Below, piece by piece: positions 35,260 through 43,834 of a DNA stretch of 64,000 nucleotides; the stretch's first letter is position 1, and the number at the start of each line of letters is the position of its first letter. Source of the stretch: Arthrobacter sp. 9V (GTDB taxonomy: Bacteria > Actinomycetota > Actinomycetes > Actinomycetales > Micrococcaceae); contig NZ_LR732912.1 of the NCBI RefSeq assembly GCF_902506065.1, positions 2,893,334 to 2,957,333 of the forward strand, in the 5' to 3' direction. The notes beneath the pieces were generated by a model. That model did no database searches, was not told where the DNA came from, and saw nothing but the letters and a program-made list of their open reading frames with translations. A program made the position numbers and the translations under genes.

Positions 35260-37071
35260 GTGCGTGAAATAAGTGTTCCTCCCCTCGTGAACATCGCCCC
35301 GGAAACCAACATCACGGACTTCGTGATCCGCGAGGCAGGAAAAGCATCCAACCCCGCACTTTTCTCCAAGCTGGACACGAACGGGCAGTGGCAGGACATC
35401 CGCGCCACGGACTTCCTCGAGGACGTGAGGGCCTTGGCCAAAGGCCTCATCGCCAGCGGCGTGGGTTTAGGCGACCGCGTGGGCATCATGTCCCGCACCC
35501 GCTATGAATGGTCCCTGGTGGACTTTGCCATTTGGTTTGCCGGCGCAGTGTCCGTGCCGATTTACGAGACGTCCTCCCCTTCACAGGTGGCCTGGAACCT
35601 GGGCGACTCCGGCGCCGTGGCCGCGTTTGGTGAAGCCGCGCACCATGAGGATGTGATCCGCCAGGCTGTGGCCGCGGAAGATATCACCTCTGTGGCCAAT
35701 GTGTGGCAGCTTGAAGGTGCCGGACTGGACGCCCTGCGTGCCGCGGGTGCAGGAGTTCCCGACGACGAACTCGAGTCCCGCCGCTCCTCGGCCGGGCTCA
35801 AGGATCTCGCCACCATCATTTACACCTCAGGCACCACGGGCAGGCCCAAGGGTTGCGAGCTGACACACGGCAACTTCGTTGAACTTTCCGAGAATGCCCG
35901 TGCTTCACTGCCTGAGATCATCAATGAGTCCGGCAAGACCATCATGTTCCTCCCCTTGGCCCACGTTTTTGCACGCTTCATCTCCGTGCTGGCCGTGGCA
36001 GGCGGGGTCAAGGTGGCACATACTCCGGACATCAAGAATCTGCTGGCTGACCTCCAGAGCTTCCAGCCGACGTTCATCCTGGCTGTTCCGCGTGTCTTTG
36101 AAAAGGTGTACAACTCTGCACTGACCAAAGCAGAGGACGGCGGCAAGGGCGCCATTTTCCATCGGGCAGCCGATACCGCAATCGCCTACTCCAAGGCGCG
36201 CGAAGCCGGTTCGCTGGGTCTTGGCTTGAAGCTCAAGCATGCCGTGTTCGACAAACTCGTCTACGGGAAGCTTCGCGCCGCAATGGGCGGCCACGTTGCG
36301 CACGCGGTCTCCGGCGGCGGTCCCCTGGGAGAGCGCCTGGGCCACTTCTTCCAAGGCATCGGCCTGCAGATCCTGGAGGGCTATGGCCTGACTGAGACCA
36401 CGGCACCCATCTCCGTGAACACTCCGTCCATGATCAAGATCGGCACCGTTGGCGCCCCGCTCCCGGGCAACTCAGTGAAGATTGCCGACGACGGCGAAAT
36501 CCTCACCAAGGGCGTCTGCGTCATGCGTGGCTACTACAACCGCGAAGACCTCACGGCTGAGACGTTCGCCGATGGCTGGTTCCGCACCGGCGACATCGGA
36601 GAACTGGATAGCAACGGTTTCCTCAAGATCACTGGACGCAAGAAGGAAATCATTGTTACCGCAGGCGGGAAGAACGTAGTTCCTGCCCTGCTGGAGGACC
36701 AGATCCGGGCGGATGCCCTGGTTTCCCAAGTGCTGGTAGTGGGCGACAACCGCCCGTTCATCGGCGCCCTGGTCACCCTGGATGAAGAAGCCCTTCCCGG
36801 CTGGCTGGACCGTCACGGACTGCCTGCAAGCACCACGCTCGCAGAAGCCACTGACCACGCCGTAGTGAAGGCGGCCGTCCAGGAACTTATCAGCAAGGCC
36901 AACCAGTCCGTCTCCCAGGCAGAGGCCATCAAGTCCTTCAGGATCGTCCCGGCGGACTTCACTGAAGCCTCAGGGCACCTGACGCCGTCCCTCAAGGTCA
37001 AGCGTGCGCAAGTCATGAAGGACTTCGACGCCGTCATTGAGGAAATGTACTCGGCACCGCGGGCGTCCTAG
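35260..37071 (+). CDS. Long-chain fatty acid--CoA ligase (FadD15-like)
   Basis: AMP-forming enzyme that activates fatty acids to acyl-CoA. The start is GTG 35260, with AAAGGAG 8 bases upstream; upstream in-frame sequence lacks an RBS. The 603-residue protein has the P-loop IIYTSGTTGRPKGCELTH, the linker FLPLAHVFAR, ILEGYGLTETTAPIS, the WFRTGDIGELD hinge and KITGRKKEIIVTAGGKNV with the A10-type lysine region later. It corresponds to fadD15 (Rv2187) in conserved gene order. Ends in a strong terminator. Confidence 0.95.
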   Translation: MREISVPPLVNIAPETNITDFVIREAGKASNPALFSKLDTNGQWQDIRATDFLEDVRALAKGLIASGVGLGDRVGIMSRTRYEWSLVDFAIWFAGAVSVPIYETSSPSQVAWNLGDSGAVAAFGEAAHHEDVIRQAVAAEDITSVANVWQLEGAGLDALRAAGAGVPDDELESRRSSAGLKDLATIIYTSGTTGRPKGCELTHGNFVELSENARASLPEIINESGKTIMFLPLAHVFARFISVLAVAGGVKVAHTPDIKNLLADLQSFQPTFILAVPRVFEKVYNSALTKAEDGGKGAIFHRAADTAIAYSKAREAGSLGLGLKLKHAVFDKLVYGKLRAAMGGHVAHAVSGGGPLGERLGHFFQGIGLQILEGYGLTETTAPISVNTPSMIKIGTVGAPLPGNSVKIADDGEILTKGVCVMRGYYNREDLTAETFADGWFRTGDIGELDSNGFLKITGRKKEIIVTAGGKNVVPALLEDQIRADALVSQVLVVGDNRPFIGALVTLDEEALPGWLDRHGLPASTTLAEATDHAVVKAAVQELISKANQSVSQAEAIKSFRIVPADFTEASGHLTPSLKVKRAQVMKDFDAVIEEMYSAPRAS

Positions 37072-37098
37072 CCACCGAAACGCTGGCGACTGGAACTA

Positions 37099-37139
37099 AA
37101 AAAGTACCCCGTCCGGATGTTCCGGACGGGGTACTTTTT
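37099..37139. terminator. Strong bidirectional terminator
   Basis: Perfect 19-bp stem with 3-base loop, arms 37099-37117 and 37121-37139 (AAAAAGTACCCCGTCCGGA and complement), with T-run TTTTT downstream in both directions. It separates convergent fadD and pyc genes. Confidence 0.95.
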
Positions 37140-37149
37140 GCGTGTGTGG

Positions 37150-40100
37150 CTAGCCGACCACCAGCAGCAGGTCGCCGCCCTGGACTTGCTCCACGGAGGA
37201 AATGGCGAGTCGTGAGACCGTGCCCGCCACCGGCGTCGTGATGGACGCTTCCATCTTCATGGCCTCAATGGTGGCCACGGTGTCGCCTGCGTTCACAGCA
37301 TCGCCCACCTTGACCGTCACTGTCACTGCGCCGGCAAACGGGGCGGCAACCTGACCCTGTTGTGCCGGATCTGCCTTCTCGGCCGCCTTGACGTTGCTGA
37401 CCACCGAACGGTCGCGGACAACAACCGGCCGTGACTGGCCGTTGAGCGTGCACATCACGGTGCGCATGCCCTTCTCATCGGCTTCTGAGACAGCCTCAAG
37501 CTGGGCAATGAGGCGTACGCCCTTCTCCAGCTCGATGACGTGCTCTGCGCCCTGCTGGAGACCGTACAGGTAGTCACGGGTATCCAGCACGGAGATGTTG
37601 CCGTAAGTGTCAACGCTCTTCAGGTAATCCTTGGTGGGTCCTGCGAAGAGCAAACGGTTCAGCGTGTGCTGTCGGGTCTTGGAGTCACCCTTAAGCGCTG
37701 CGCTGTCCTCGGCGCTGATCTCGACGTCGCGCACCTTGATGCTTCGGCCCTGAAGGGCCTTGGTGCGGAACGGCTCGGGCCAGCCTCCGGGAGGATCACC
37801 GAGTTCGCCGGACAGGAAGCCGATCACGGAGTCCGGGATGTCGTAGTTCTGCGGGTTCTCGTTGAAGTCCGCGGGATCGGCATTGAGTCCCACCAGGTGC
37901 AGGGCGAGATCGCCCACCACCTTGGAGGACGGAGTAACCTTCACCAAGCGGCCAAGGATGCGGTCAGCCGCCGTGTACATGTCCTCGATCGCCTCGAACT
38001 GCTCGCCGAGACCCAATGCGATGGCCTGCTGGCGGAGGTTGGACAACTGGCCGCCGGGGATTTCGTGCTGGTAGACGCGTCCTGTGGGCCCCGGAAGACC
38101 GGATTCGAACGGGGCGTAAACTCTGCGCACAGCCTCCCAGTAGGGTTCGAGCGCGCCGACGTTGGCCAGGCTAAGCCCGGTATCGCGGGGCGTGTTGGCC
38201 AAAGAGGCAACCAATGCAGAGGCGGCGGGCTGGCTGGTGGTGCCGGCCAGGGAAGCAGCTGCGACATCGACGGCGTCCACTCCGGCCTCAACAGCTGCAA
38301 GCAAGGTGGCAAGCTGACCGCCCGCGGTGTCATGGGTGTGCAGGTGCACCGGGAGGTCGAAGCGCTCACGCAAGGCCGAGACCAGCTTCGCGGCAGCCGC
38401 CGGACGCAGGAGGCCGGCCATGTCCTTGATGGCCAGTATGTGTGCACCGGCATCGACGATCTTCCGGGCCAGGTCCAGGTAGTAGTCGAGGGTGTAGAGG
38501 TCCTCATCGGGATCCAGAAGGTTGCCGGTGTAGCACAGCGCAACTTCCGCAACGGCCGTACCCGTGGCCCGTACCGCCCGAATGGCGGGAGCCATCTGGT
38601 TGACGTCATTGAGGGCGTCGAAGATGCGGAAGATATCAATGCCTGTGGCGGCGGCCTCGTTAACGAAGGCCTCCGTCACTTCTTCCGGGTACGGGGTGTA
38701 GCCTACGGTGTTACGCCCGCGGAGCAGCATCTGGATACAGGTGTTTGGCAACGCCTTACGCAAAGCAGCCAGGCGGTCCCACGGGTCCTCACCGAGGAAG
38801 CGGAGCGCGACGTCGTACGTTGCACCGCCCCAGGCTTCCACGGAAAGCAGCTCCGGCATGAGTGCCGTGACGGCCGGGCCGGCGGCTACGAGGTCCCGGG
38901 TACGTACACGTGTTGCCAACAGCGACTGGTGAGCGTCACGGAAGGTGGTGTCCGTGACAGCCACTGCCTGCTGTTCGCGAAGGGCCTTTGCGAAGCCTTC
39001 AGGCCCAAGTTCAATCAACTTCTGGCGCGAACCCGAAGTGGGAACGGGTCCGTCGATCACGGGAAGTTTGCTTGCCGGGTCCGAGTGGACAGTGAGCTCG
39101 CCGTTGGGCTTGTTCACGGTGACTTCGGCCAGCCAAGTCAGCAACTTGGTACCGCGGTCTGCGGAAATGTGCGACTTCAGCAGCTCAGGGCGCTTATCAA
39201 TGAAGTCCGTTGCCACGTTTCCGGCATTGAAGTCCGGGTCCGCAAGCACTGCCTGCAGGAACGGAATGTTGGTGGACACGCCACGGATGCGGAATTCAGC
39301 CAAGCCACGACGCGCGCGGGCCACAGCCGCGGGGTAGTCACGGCCACGGCAGGTCAGCTTCACCAGCATGGAGTCAAAGTGGGGGCTGATCTCGGCACCG
39401 GAGTAGACCGTACCGCCGTCGAGCCTGACGCCGGCGCCACCAGCGGAACGGTAGCCGGTGATCTTTCCGACGTCGGGGCGGAAGCCGTTGGCGGGGTCTT
39501 CGGTGGTGATACGGCACTGCAGGGCAGCGCCCTTGATGGACACCGAATCCTGGCTCAGCCCCAGGTCCGCGAGGGTTTCACCCGAGGCAATGCGCATCTG
39601 TGCCTGCACAAGGTCAACATCGGTGATTTCCTCTGTGACGGTGTGCTCAACCTGGATACGGGGGTTCATTTCAATGAAGACGTGCTGGCCTGCCCGCTCC
39701 CCCTCCGTGTCCACCAGGAATTCCACGGTTCCGGCGTTGACGTAGTTCAGGGCCTTGGCGAAGGCCACGGCATCCCGGTACAGCGCCTGGCGGATGTTCT
39801 CATCCAGATTGGGAGCAGGCGCGATTTCCACAACTTTCTGGTGCCTGCGCTGCAACGAACAGTCACGCTCAAAGAGGTGCATGACGTTACCTTCGGCGTC
39901 CGCCAGGATCTGCACCTCAATGTGACGCGGACGCAGGACTGCCTGCTCCAGGAACATGGTGGGATCGCCGAATGCTGCGTCAGCTTCGCGCATGGCGGAC
40001 TGCAACGCTTCAGGAAGGGCTTCGCGCGTCTCCACGCGCCGCATCCCGCGGCCACCGCCACCGGCAACAGCCTTGGCGAAAATCGGAAAGCCGATCTCGT

Positions 40101-40545
40101 CAGCTGCAGCGATGAGCTCGTCAAGGTCCTTGGAGGGCTTGCTCGACTTCAGGACAGGAACGCCTGCCTTGCGGGCGGCCTCCAACGCGGCAACCTTGTT
40201 GCCTGCCAGCTCCAATACCTCCGCGGGCGGACCCACAAAGGTAATTCCTGCTGCCTTGGCAGCACGGGCGAGGTCCGGGTTCTCCGAGAGGAAGCCGTAG
40301 CCGGGGTAAATGGCGTCAGCGCCGGCTTCTTTGGCGACGCGGACAACCTCCTCTACGTCCAGGTAGGCGCGGACGGGATGGCCCACCTCGCCGATCAGGT
40401 AAGCTTCGTCGGCCTTCTGCCGGTGGATCGAGTTACGGTCCTCGTGCGGAAAGACGGCTACGGTCTTGGCGCCCAGTTCATAACCAGCGCGAAACGCCCT
40501 GATCGCGATTTCGCCGCGATTGGCCACCAGAATTTTCGAAAACAT
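37150..40545 (-). CDS. pyc: Pyruvate carboxylase
   Basis: Biotin-dependent anaplerotic enzyme making oxaloacetate from pyruvate, bicarbonate and ATP. At 1131 residues it is a full single-chain enzyme: biotin carboxylase 1-450 (MFSKILVANRGEIAIRAFRA; ATP loop GGGGRGMRRV; FIEMNPRIQVEHTVTEE), carboxyltransferase from about 530 (VTDTTFRDAHQSLLATRVR; KDMAGLLRP; HLHTHDTAGG), allosteric/PYC-OADA region, and C-terminal biotinyl domain with EAMKMEAS (Lys1097). It links to the dicarboxylate transporter and methylcitrate genes only by metabolism, not by position. A 7-base-arm dyad is about 75 bases upstream. Confidence 0.98.
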   Translation of the reverse strand: MFSKILVANRGEIAIRAFRAGYELGAKTVAVFPHEDRNSIHRQKADEAYLIGEVGHPVRAYLDVEEVVRVAKEAGADAIYPGYGFLSENPDLARAAKAAGITFVGPPAEVLELAGNKVAALEAARKAGVPVLKSSKPSKDLDELIAAADEIGFPIFAKAVAGGGGRGMRRVETREALPEALQSAMREADAAFGDPTMFLEQAVLRPRHIEVQILADAEGNVMHLFERDCSLQRRHQKVVEIAPAPNLDENIRQALYRDAVAFAKALNYVNAGTVEFLVDTEGERAGQHVFIEMNPRIQVEHTVTEEITDVDLVQAQMRIASGETLADLGLSQDSVSIKGAALQCRITTEDPANGFRPDVGKITGYRSAGGAGVRLDGGTVYSGAEISPHFDSMLVKLTCRGRDYPAAVARARRGLAEFRIRGVSTNIPFLQAVLADPDFNAGNVATDFIDKRPELLKSHISADRGTKLLTWLAEVTVNKPNGELTVHSDPASKLPVIDGPVPTSGSRQKLIELGPEGFAKALREQQAVAVTDTTFRDAHQSLLATRVRTRDLVAAGPAVTALMPELLSVEAWGGATYDVALRFLGEDPWDRLAALRKALPNTCIQMLLRGRNTVGYTPYPEEVTEAFVNEAAATGIDIFRIFDALNDVNQMAPAIRAVRATGTAVAEVALCYTGNLLDPDEDLYTLDYYLDLARKIVDAGAHILAIKDMAGLLRPAAAAKLVSALRERFDLPVHLHTHDTAGGQLATLLAAVEAGVDAVDVAAASLAGTTSQPAASALVASLANTPRDTGLSLANVGALEPYWEAVRRVYAPFESGLPGPTGRVYQHEIPGGQLSNLRQQAIALGLGEQFEAIEDMYTAADRILGRLVKVTPSSKVVGDLALHLVGLNADPADFNENPQNYDIPDSVIGFLSGELGDPPGGWPEPFRTKALQGRSIKVRDVEISAEDSAALKGDSKTRQHTLNRLLFAGPTKDYLKSVDTYGNISVLDTRDYLYGLQQGAEHVIELEKGVRLIAQLEAVSEADEKGMRTVMCTLNGQSRPVVVRDRSVVSNVKAAEKADPAQQGQVAAPFAGAVTVTVKVGDAVNAGDTVATIEAMKMEASITTPVAGTVSRLAISSVEQVQGGDLLLVVG

Positions 40546-40618
40546 ACTTCTCCTGCATCATTGCGGGTGGATCGGTCGGTGGTCACAGTGTGTAGTGCCG
40601 CCAGCATCAAACACAAAT

Positions 40619-40640
40619 CTTTGTGGCAACCATCACAAAG
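40619..40640. promoter_or_regulatory. Dyad CTTTGTG-N8-CACAAAG upstream of pyc
   Basis: Perfect 7-base arms (40619-40625, 40634-40640) separated by 8 bases, 74-95 bases before the pyc ATG in the pyc/parA-like divergent region. Suitable spacing for a dimeric regulator; I cannot name it. Confidence 0.45.
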
Positions 40641-40763
40641 GAAACGTCATGTGGGCTGTATATGCGTGCGCGCGATCCGACGGCATGCTATTGCCGAGCC
40701 TTACCCCGGCACCCGGGCGCGTAGAAAGCGGGAAACCACAGCGATGCACCATATGATGTTGAG

Positions 40764-40801
40764 GGGGCTTCGGCAAGCCCCGGCTCCGGCGCTTCCGGAG
40801 C
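40764..40801 (+). other. Two tandem hairpins in the leader of the ParA-like gene
   Basis: GGGGCTT-CGGC-AAGCCCC (40764-40781) followed by GCTCCGG-CGCTT-CCGGAGC (40783-40801), ending about 45 bases before the ParA-like start. No U-run. Along with the pyc dyad, this fills the 289-base gap, in which I see no gene. Confidence 0.45.
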
Positions 40802-40846
40802 GAATCAGCGCGATACGGCAACCGGCGTTAGGTTTTGGGTTTTCAA

Positions 40847-41656
40847 GTGCAAGTAGTCAGCATCAGCAGCCTCAAAGGTGGAGTGGGAAAGACGTCCGTC
40901 ACCACCGGTCTGGCGTCCGCGGCCCTCGCAGCCGGTATTTCCACTCTGGTGGTGGATCTCGATCCCCACGCCGACGCCACCACGGCACTTGGCGTGCAGC
41001 CAGGCGGACAACTGGACATCGGCCGAATGCTGAAAAGCCCTCGGAAAGCCAACCTGGCGGGCAATGTGGCCGGCAGCAGTTGGGTCTCCAACGGCTCAAG
41101 CAATGGCACCTTGGACGTAGCTGTCGGCTCGGCCTTCACAGGAATCTACGACCGCCCCGACCTGGGCAGGCGCGATCTCCGACGCCTTTCCGCAGTATTG
41201 GCTGGTGCCGCCAACTATGAGCTCGTTCTGGTTGACTGCCCGCCCTCACTCAACGGGCTGACCCGAATGGCGTGGAGCGCCAGCGACCGCGTAGTACTCG
41301 TGGCCGAGCCCGGGCTCTTCTCCGTGGCCGGCACGGAGCGCACCATGCGTGCCATCCAGCTGTTCCGGCAGGAGTTCGCCCCCAATTTGGCCCCGGCCGG
41401 GATTGTGGCCAACAGAGTCCGCACCGGATCCGTGGAGCACACCTTCCGTTTGGCTGAAATGGAATCCATGTTCGGCGAACTGCTGCTGACACCGCACATT
41501 CCGGAGCAAGCCAACTGGCAGCAAATCCAAGGCGCAGCGCACTCGGTCCATCACTGGCCCGGAGATTCCGCCAAGAATGCAGCCAAGCTTTTCGATGCCC
41601 TGCTCGAAAGCCTCTTGGCCGGACAATCCTCGCTGCGGGACCGCCGACAACGCTGA
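40847..41656 (+). CDS. Solitary ParA/MinD-like ATPase
   Basis: Walker-type ATPase of the ParA/MinD superfamily. The likely start is GTG 40847, giving MQVVSISSLKGGVGKTSVTT (269 residues); RBS is poor and a TTG 12 bases upstream is possible. Deviant Walker A is KGGVGKTS, Walker A' LVVDLDPHADAT, and Walker B LVLVDCPPSLNGL. There is no ParB, MinE, HTH or membrane-targeting helix partner beside it, and it is distinct from the parA at 54807, which has a DPQGALS motif. In actinobacteria such orphan ATPases may position other cargo; the function here is unknown. Convergent with the MerR gene. Confidence 0.85.
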   Translation: MQVVSISSLKGGVGKTSVTTGLASAALAAGISTLVVDLDPHADATTALGVQPGGQLDIGRMLKSPRKANLAGNVAGSSWVSNGSSNGTLDVAVGSAFTGIYDRPDLGRRDLRRLSAVLAGAANYELVLVDCPPSLNGLTRMAWSASDRVVLVAEPGLFSVAGTERTMRAIQLFRQEFAPNLAPAGIVANRVRTGSVEHTFRLAEMESMFGELLLTPHIPEQANWQQIQGAAHSVHHWPGDSAKNAAKLFDALLESLLAGQSSLRDRRQR

Positions 41657-41700
41657 TACCGCCCGCGAGTCCCCTGTTCGGAAACACGCTCTAAACACTA

Positions 41701-41736
41701 AGAAGGCCTCGGTCCCATCAGGGACCGAGGCCTTCT
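41701..41736. terminator. Bidirectional terminator between ParA-like and MerR genes
   Basis: Perfect 16-bp stem AGAAGGCCTCGGTCCC / GGGACCGAGGCCTTCT with 4-base loop ATCA, followed by TTTTC in the plus direction. Confidence 0.92.
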
Positions 41737-41765
41737 TTTCGTTGACTTTTAGCTATGGTTGGCGT

Positions 41766-42359
41766 TTAGCCGATCCGGCGCGCTACGCGTCGCTTGCTCA
41801 ATTCGTCGTCGGGAAAGGACTGTTCACCAGCGTGTTCGCTGGGAAGCGCAGCCAGGCTTCCCTCCACTTCCCGCCATACACGCCCCACGGCGATGCCGAA
41901 GACGCCTTGACCGCCCTGAACGAGATCGATGACCTCGTCAGCGGATGTACATTCGTAGACACTGGCGCCATCGCTCATCAGTGTGATCTGTGCAAGGTCC
42001 TCGACGCCCCGCTCGCGCAGGTGTTCCACGGCGGTGCGGATCTGCTGGAGTGATACGCCGGTATCAAGGAGGCGCTTGACCACTTTGAGAACCAGGATGT
42101 CGCGGAAGCCATAGAGTCGCTGTGATCCGGAGCCGGCTGCACCGCGAACGGCAGGCTCAACCAAACCAGTACGTGCCCAGTAGTCGAGCTGGCGGTAGGT
42201 GATCCCTGCGGCCTTGCAAGCAGTAGGACCGCGGTAGCCCGCGTCCTCGTCCAGCACAGGAAGGTCCTCCGTGAAGAGCAAACCTTGGGCGCCGGATGCG
42301 GGCGCAGCAATACCGGCAGAGGACTGCTTCAGCTCGCCTGCTTCGCCTTTCGGACTCAC
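41766..42359 (-). CDS. MerR-family regulator, Rv1830 (ResR/McdR) type
   Basis: DNA-binding regulator of 197 residues. After an extension of about 40 residues comes the winged helix: YRGPTACKAAGITYRQLDYW, ARTGLVEPAVRGAAGSGSQR and LYGFRDILVLKVVKRLLD, then a coiled coil GVSLQQIRTAVEHLRERG. This is the pattern of Rv1830, linked in mycobacteria to growth and division timing. No Cys metal ligands, so not a metal sensor. It ends the gcvH-garA-ftsR-DUF151 series in the same order as in M. tuberculosis, but has its own 235-base upstream region with a candidate operator. Confidence 0.92.
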   Translation of the reverse strand: MSPKGEAGELKQSSAGIAAPASGAQGLLFTEDLPVLDEDAGYRGPTACKAAGITYRQLDYWARTGLVEPAVRGAAGSGSQRLYGFRDILVLKVVKRLLDTGVSLQQIRTAVEHLRERGVEDLAQITLMSDGASVYECTSADEVIDLVQGGQGVFGIAVGRVWREVEGSLAALPSEHAGEQSFPDDELSKRRVARRIG

Positions 42360-42568
42360 GTGACCTCCTTGTTCTCAGTTCCCTTGGGGACGGTGCATAC
42401 CCTGATACAACGGCAAAATGCAGCGGTGTAATTCCCGCAAGTCCGCATCTTCCAGTGTGACTTGCGCAGGCAGTGTATGCAACGGGAACTTGATAACTTC
42501 GACGTTAGGCCCGTGAGGCCCCGAGGTCAAAGACCTTGGCCCCAAAATCCGGTCGTGTCGAAACTTTC

Positions 42569-42587
42569 ACCCTCAACTTTAGGCTTA
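42569..42587 (-). promoter_or_regulatory. Candidate operator upstream of the Rv1830-type merR gene
   Basis: CACCCTCAACTTTAGGCTT (plus-strand reading) shares ACCCTC and the AT-rich right half with the sites before ftsZ and parA, and is also inside CACCCT-N12-AGGGTG (42569-42592). It is 210 bases before the merR start and only a few bases past the DUF151 stop, so the promoter may be far upstream. Confidence 0.4.
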
Positions 42588-42594
42588 GGGTGGA

Positions 42595-43098
42595 TCAGCC
42601 TTCGAAATCTTCCGGTTCCACGTCATCCAGGAACTCCCGGAAACGGCGCATTTCACGTTCTTCATCCACTGCGGGATCCGGCTCCGAATCCTCGCCTTCG
42701 TCGTGCTCAGTAATGCGCACGCCGGCTTCCTCCATGACGGCGTCGGCGCACCAGATACGGCATTTGGCCCGCAGTGCCAAGGCCAACGCGTCCGAAGCGC
42801 GGGAGCTCACCACCGTGCCGTCGTCGAACTGCAACTGTCCGTAGAAGATGTTGTCTTCCACAGCCACAATGTTCACGCTGATGATCGAATGCCCCAAGGA
42901 CTCCACAACGTCCACCAAAAGATCGTGCGTCATGGGCCGCGGCGGGACAACGCCCTGCTGGGCCAGGGCGATGGCACTGGCCTCAGGCGTTCCGATCCAG
43001 ATGGGAACATGGCGCTCTCCGTTGATCTCCCTCAGGAGCACCAAAGGCTGGTTGGAAGGCAGTTCGATCCGGACCCCGACGATTTCGACTTCGATCAT
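42595..43098 (-). CDS. DUF151 / bifunctional nuclease domain protein
   Basis: A 167-residue protein with the BFN (DUF151) domain: MIEVEIVGVRIELPSNQPLV, LREINGERHVPIWIGTPEA, RPMTHDLLVDVVESLG, then DGTVVSSRASDALALALR. The C-terminus is a 30-residue acidic tail. Plant members have DNase/RNase activity; bacterial function is not settled. Its ATG overlaps the ftsR stop by one base (TGATG), giving tight coupling (Rv1829 position). Confidence 0.92.
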   Translation of the reverse strand: MIEVEIVGVRIELPSNQPLVLLREINGERHVPIWIGTPEASAIALAQQGVVPPRPMTHDLLVDVVESLGHSIISVNIVAVEDNIFYGQLQFDDGTVVSSRASDALALALRAKCRIWCADAVMEEAGVRITEHDEGEDSEPDPAVDEEREMRRFREFLDDVEPEDFEG

Positions 43099-43820
43099 CA
43101 GCTATCCATCCGGGAGATACGGTGGTGAACCAAGGCCCTGTGCAGGGTAAGGCAAAGATCGCTGATCTCGCGGGCGGCCTCAGCAGCCCGGGCCTGCGAC
43201 GCTGCGTCCCGCCGCGAAGTCAAGGGCGCAACAGCCCTCTCAACCAGGCCGAACTCCCGCTCGGCGGCAGCTTGGAAGGGCCGAAGGTGCCGGGGCTCCA
43301 AACCATGACCTTCCAACTGGACACAGGCCCGCGCCACTTGGAGGGCGTGTTCGTCAAACTTCCCGCCCACGTGGCTGATCAACCCAAAACTCAAGAGTGA
43401 TTCGAGCAACGGAACGCTCGCGCCCGACTCGGCGCGCAACTGCTCCTCGGTGAGGGCACGGGCACGCCCTTGCACCTCAGCTGCCATCTCCGCTGAGACC
43501 ACCCTGGGTGACACCGTGACACCGGGCGGAAGATTCTCCGGCCTCTCACCGCGGTCGATTGCGTCCAGATAGTCCTTGATGACCTTGAGCGGAAGGTACT
43601 GATCCCGCTGAAGGGCCAACACGAAGCGTAGCCGCTCAACGTCGCTGTCTGCGTACTGACGGTAGCCGGCAGGAGTCCGCTTGGGGTTGATGAGTCCTTT
43701 TTCCTCAAGGAAACGAATCTTGGACGCCGTCATGCCGGGGAAGTCGTCGCTCAACTGAGCCAGGACTTCCCCTATGTTCAGGACCTGCGGTCCGCGACGG
43801 TCCTGCTGGGCCATAGCCAC
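43098..43820 (-). CDS. ftsR: FtsR, MerR-type regulator (Rv1828 type)
   Basis: A 240-residue MerR-type protein: IGEVLAQLSDDFPGMTASKI (recognition helix region), RFLEEKGLINPKRTPAGYRQY (wing), RLRFVLALQRDQYLPLKVIK (coiled coil), then a helical C-terminal region of about 130 residues. It is the counterpart of Rv1828 and of corynebacterial FtsR, which is reported to activate ftsZ. The ftsZ gene lies in this window and has a MerR-like dyad in its promoter. ATG 43820, with another ATG two codons in. Operon with garA (14-base gap) and DUF151. Confidence 0.9.
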   Translation of the reverse strand: MAMAQQDRRGPQVLNIGEVLAQLSDDFPGMTASKIRFLEEKGLINPKRTPAGYRQYADSDVERLRFVLALQRDQYLPLKVIKDYLDAIDRGERPENLPPGVTVSPRVVSAEMAAEVQGRARALTEEQLRAESGASVPLLESLLSFGLISHVGGKFDEHALQVARACVQLEGHGLEPRHLRPFQAAAEREFGLVERAVAPLTSRRDAASQARAAEAAREISDLCLTLHRALVHHRISRMDS

Positions 43821-43834
43821 AGGCAGATACCCCG

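Noticed and set aside
37540..41220. A very long open frame (about 1226 codons) on the plus strand opposite pyc
   Set aside because: It is the antisense shadow of pyruvate carboxylase in GC-rich codons; no family motif, no RBS, Cys/Gly/His-rich nonsense composition.
41766..43820. Metal- or drug-sensing MerR systems
   Set aside because: Neither MerR-type protein has the conserved Cys ligands or a linked transporter; both match growth/division regulators by motif and gene order.
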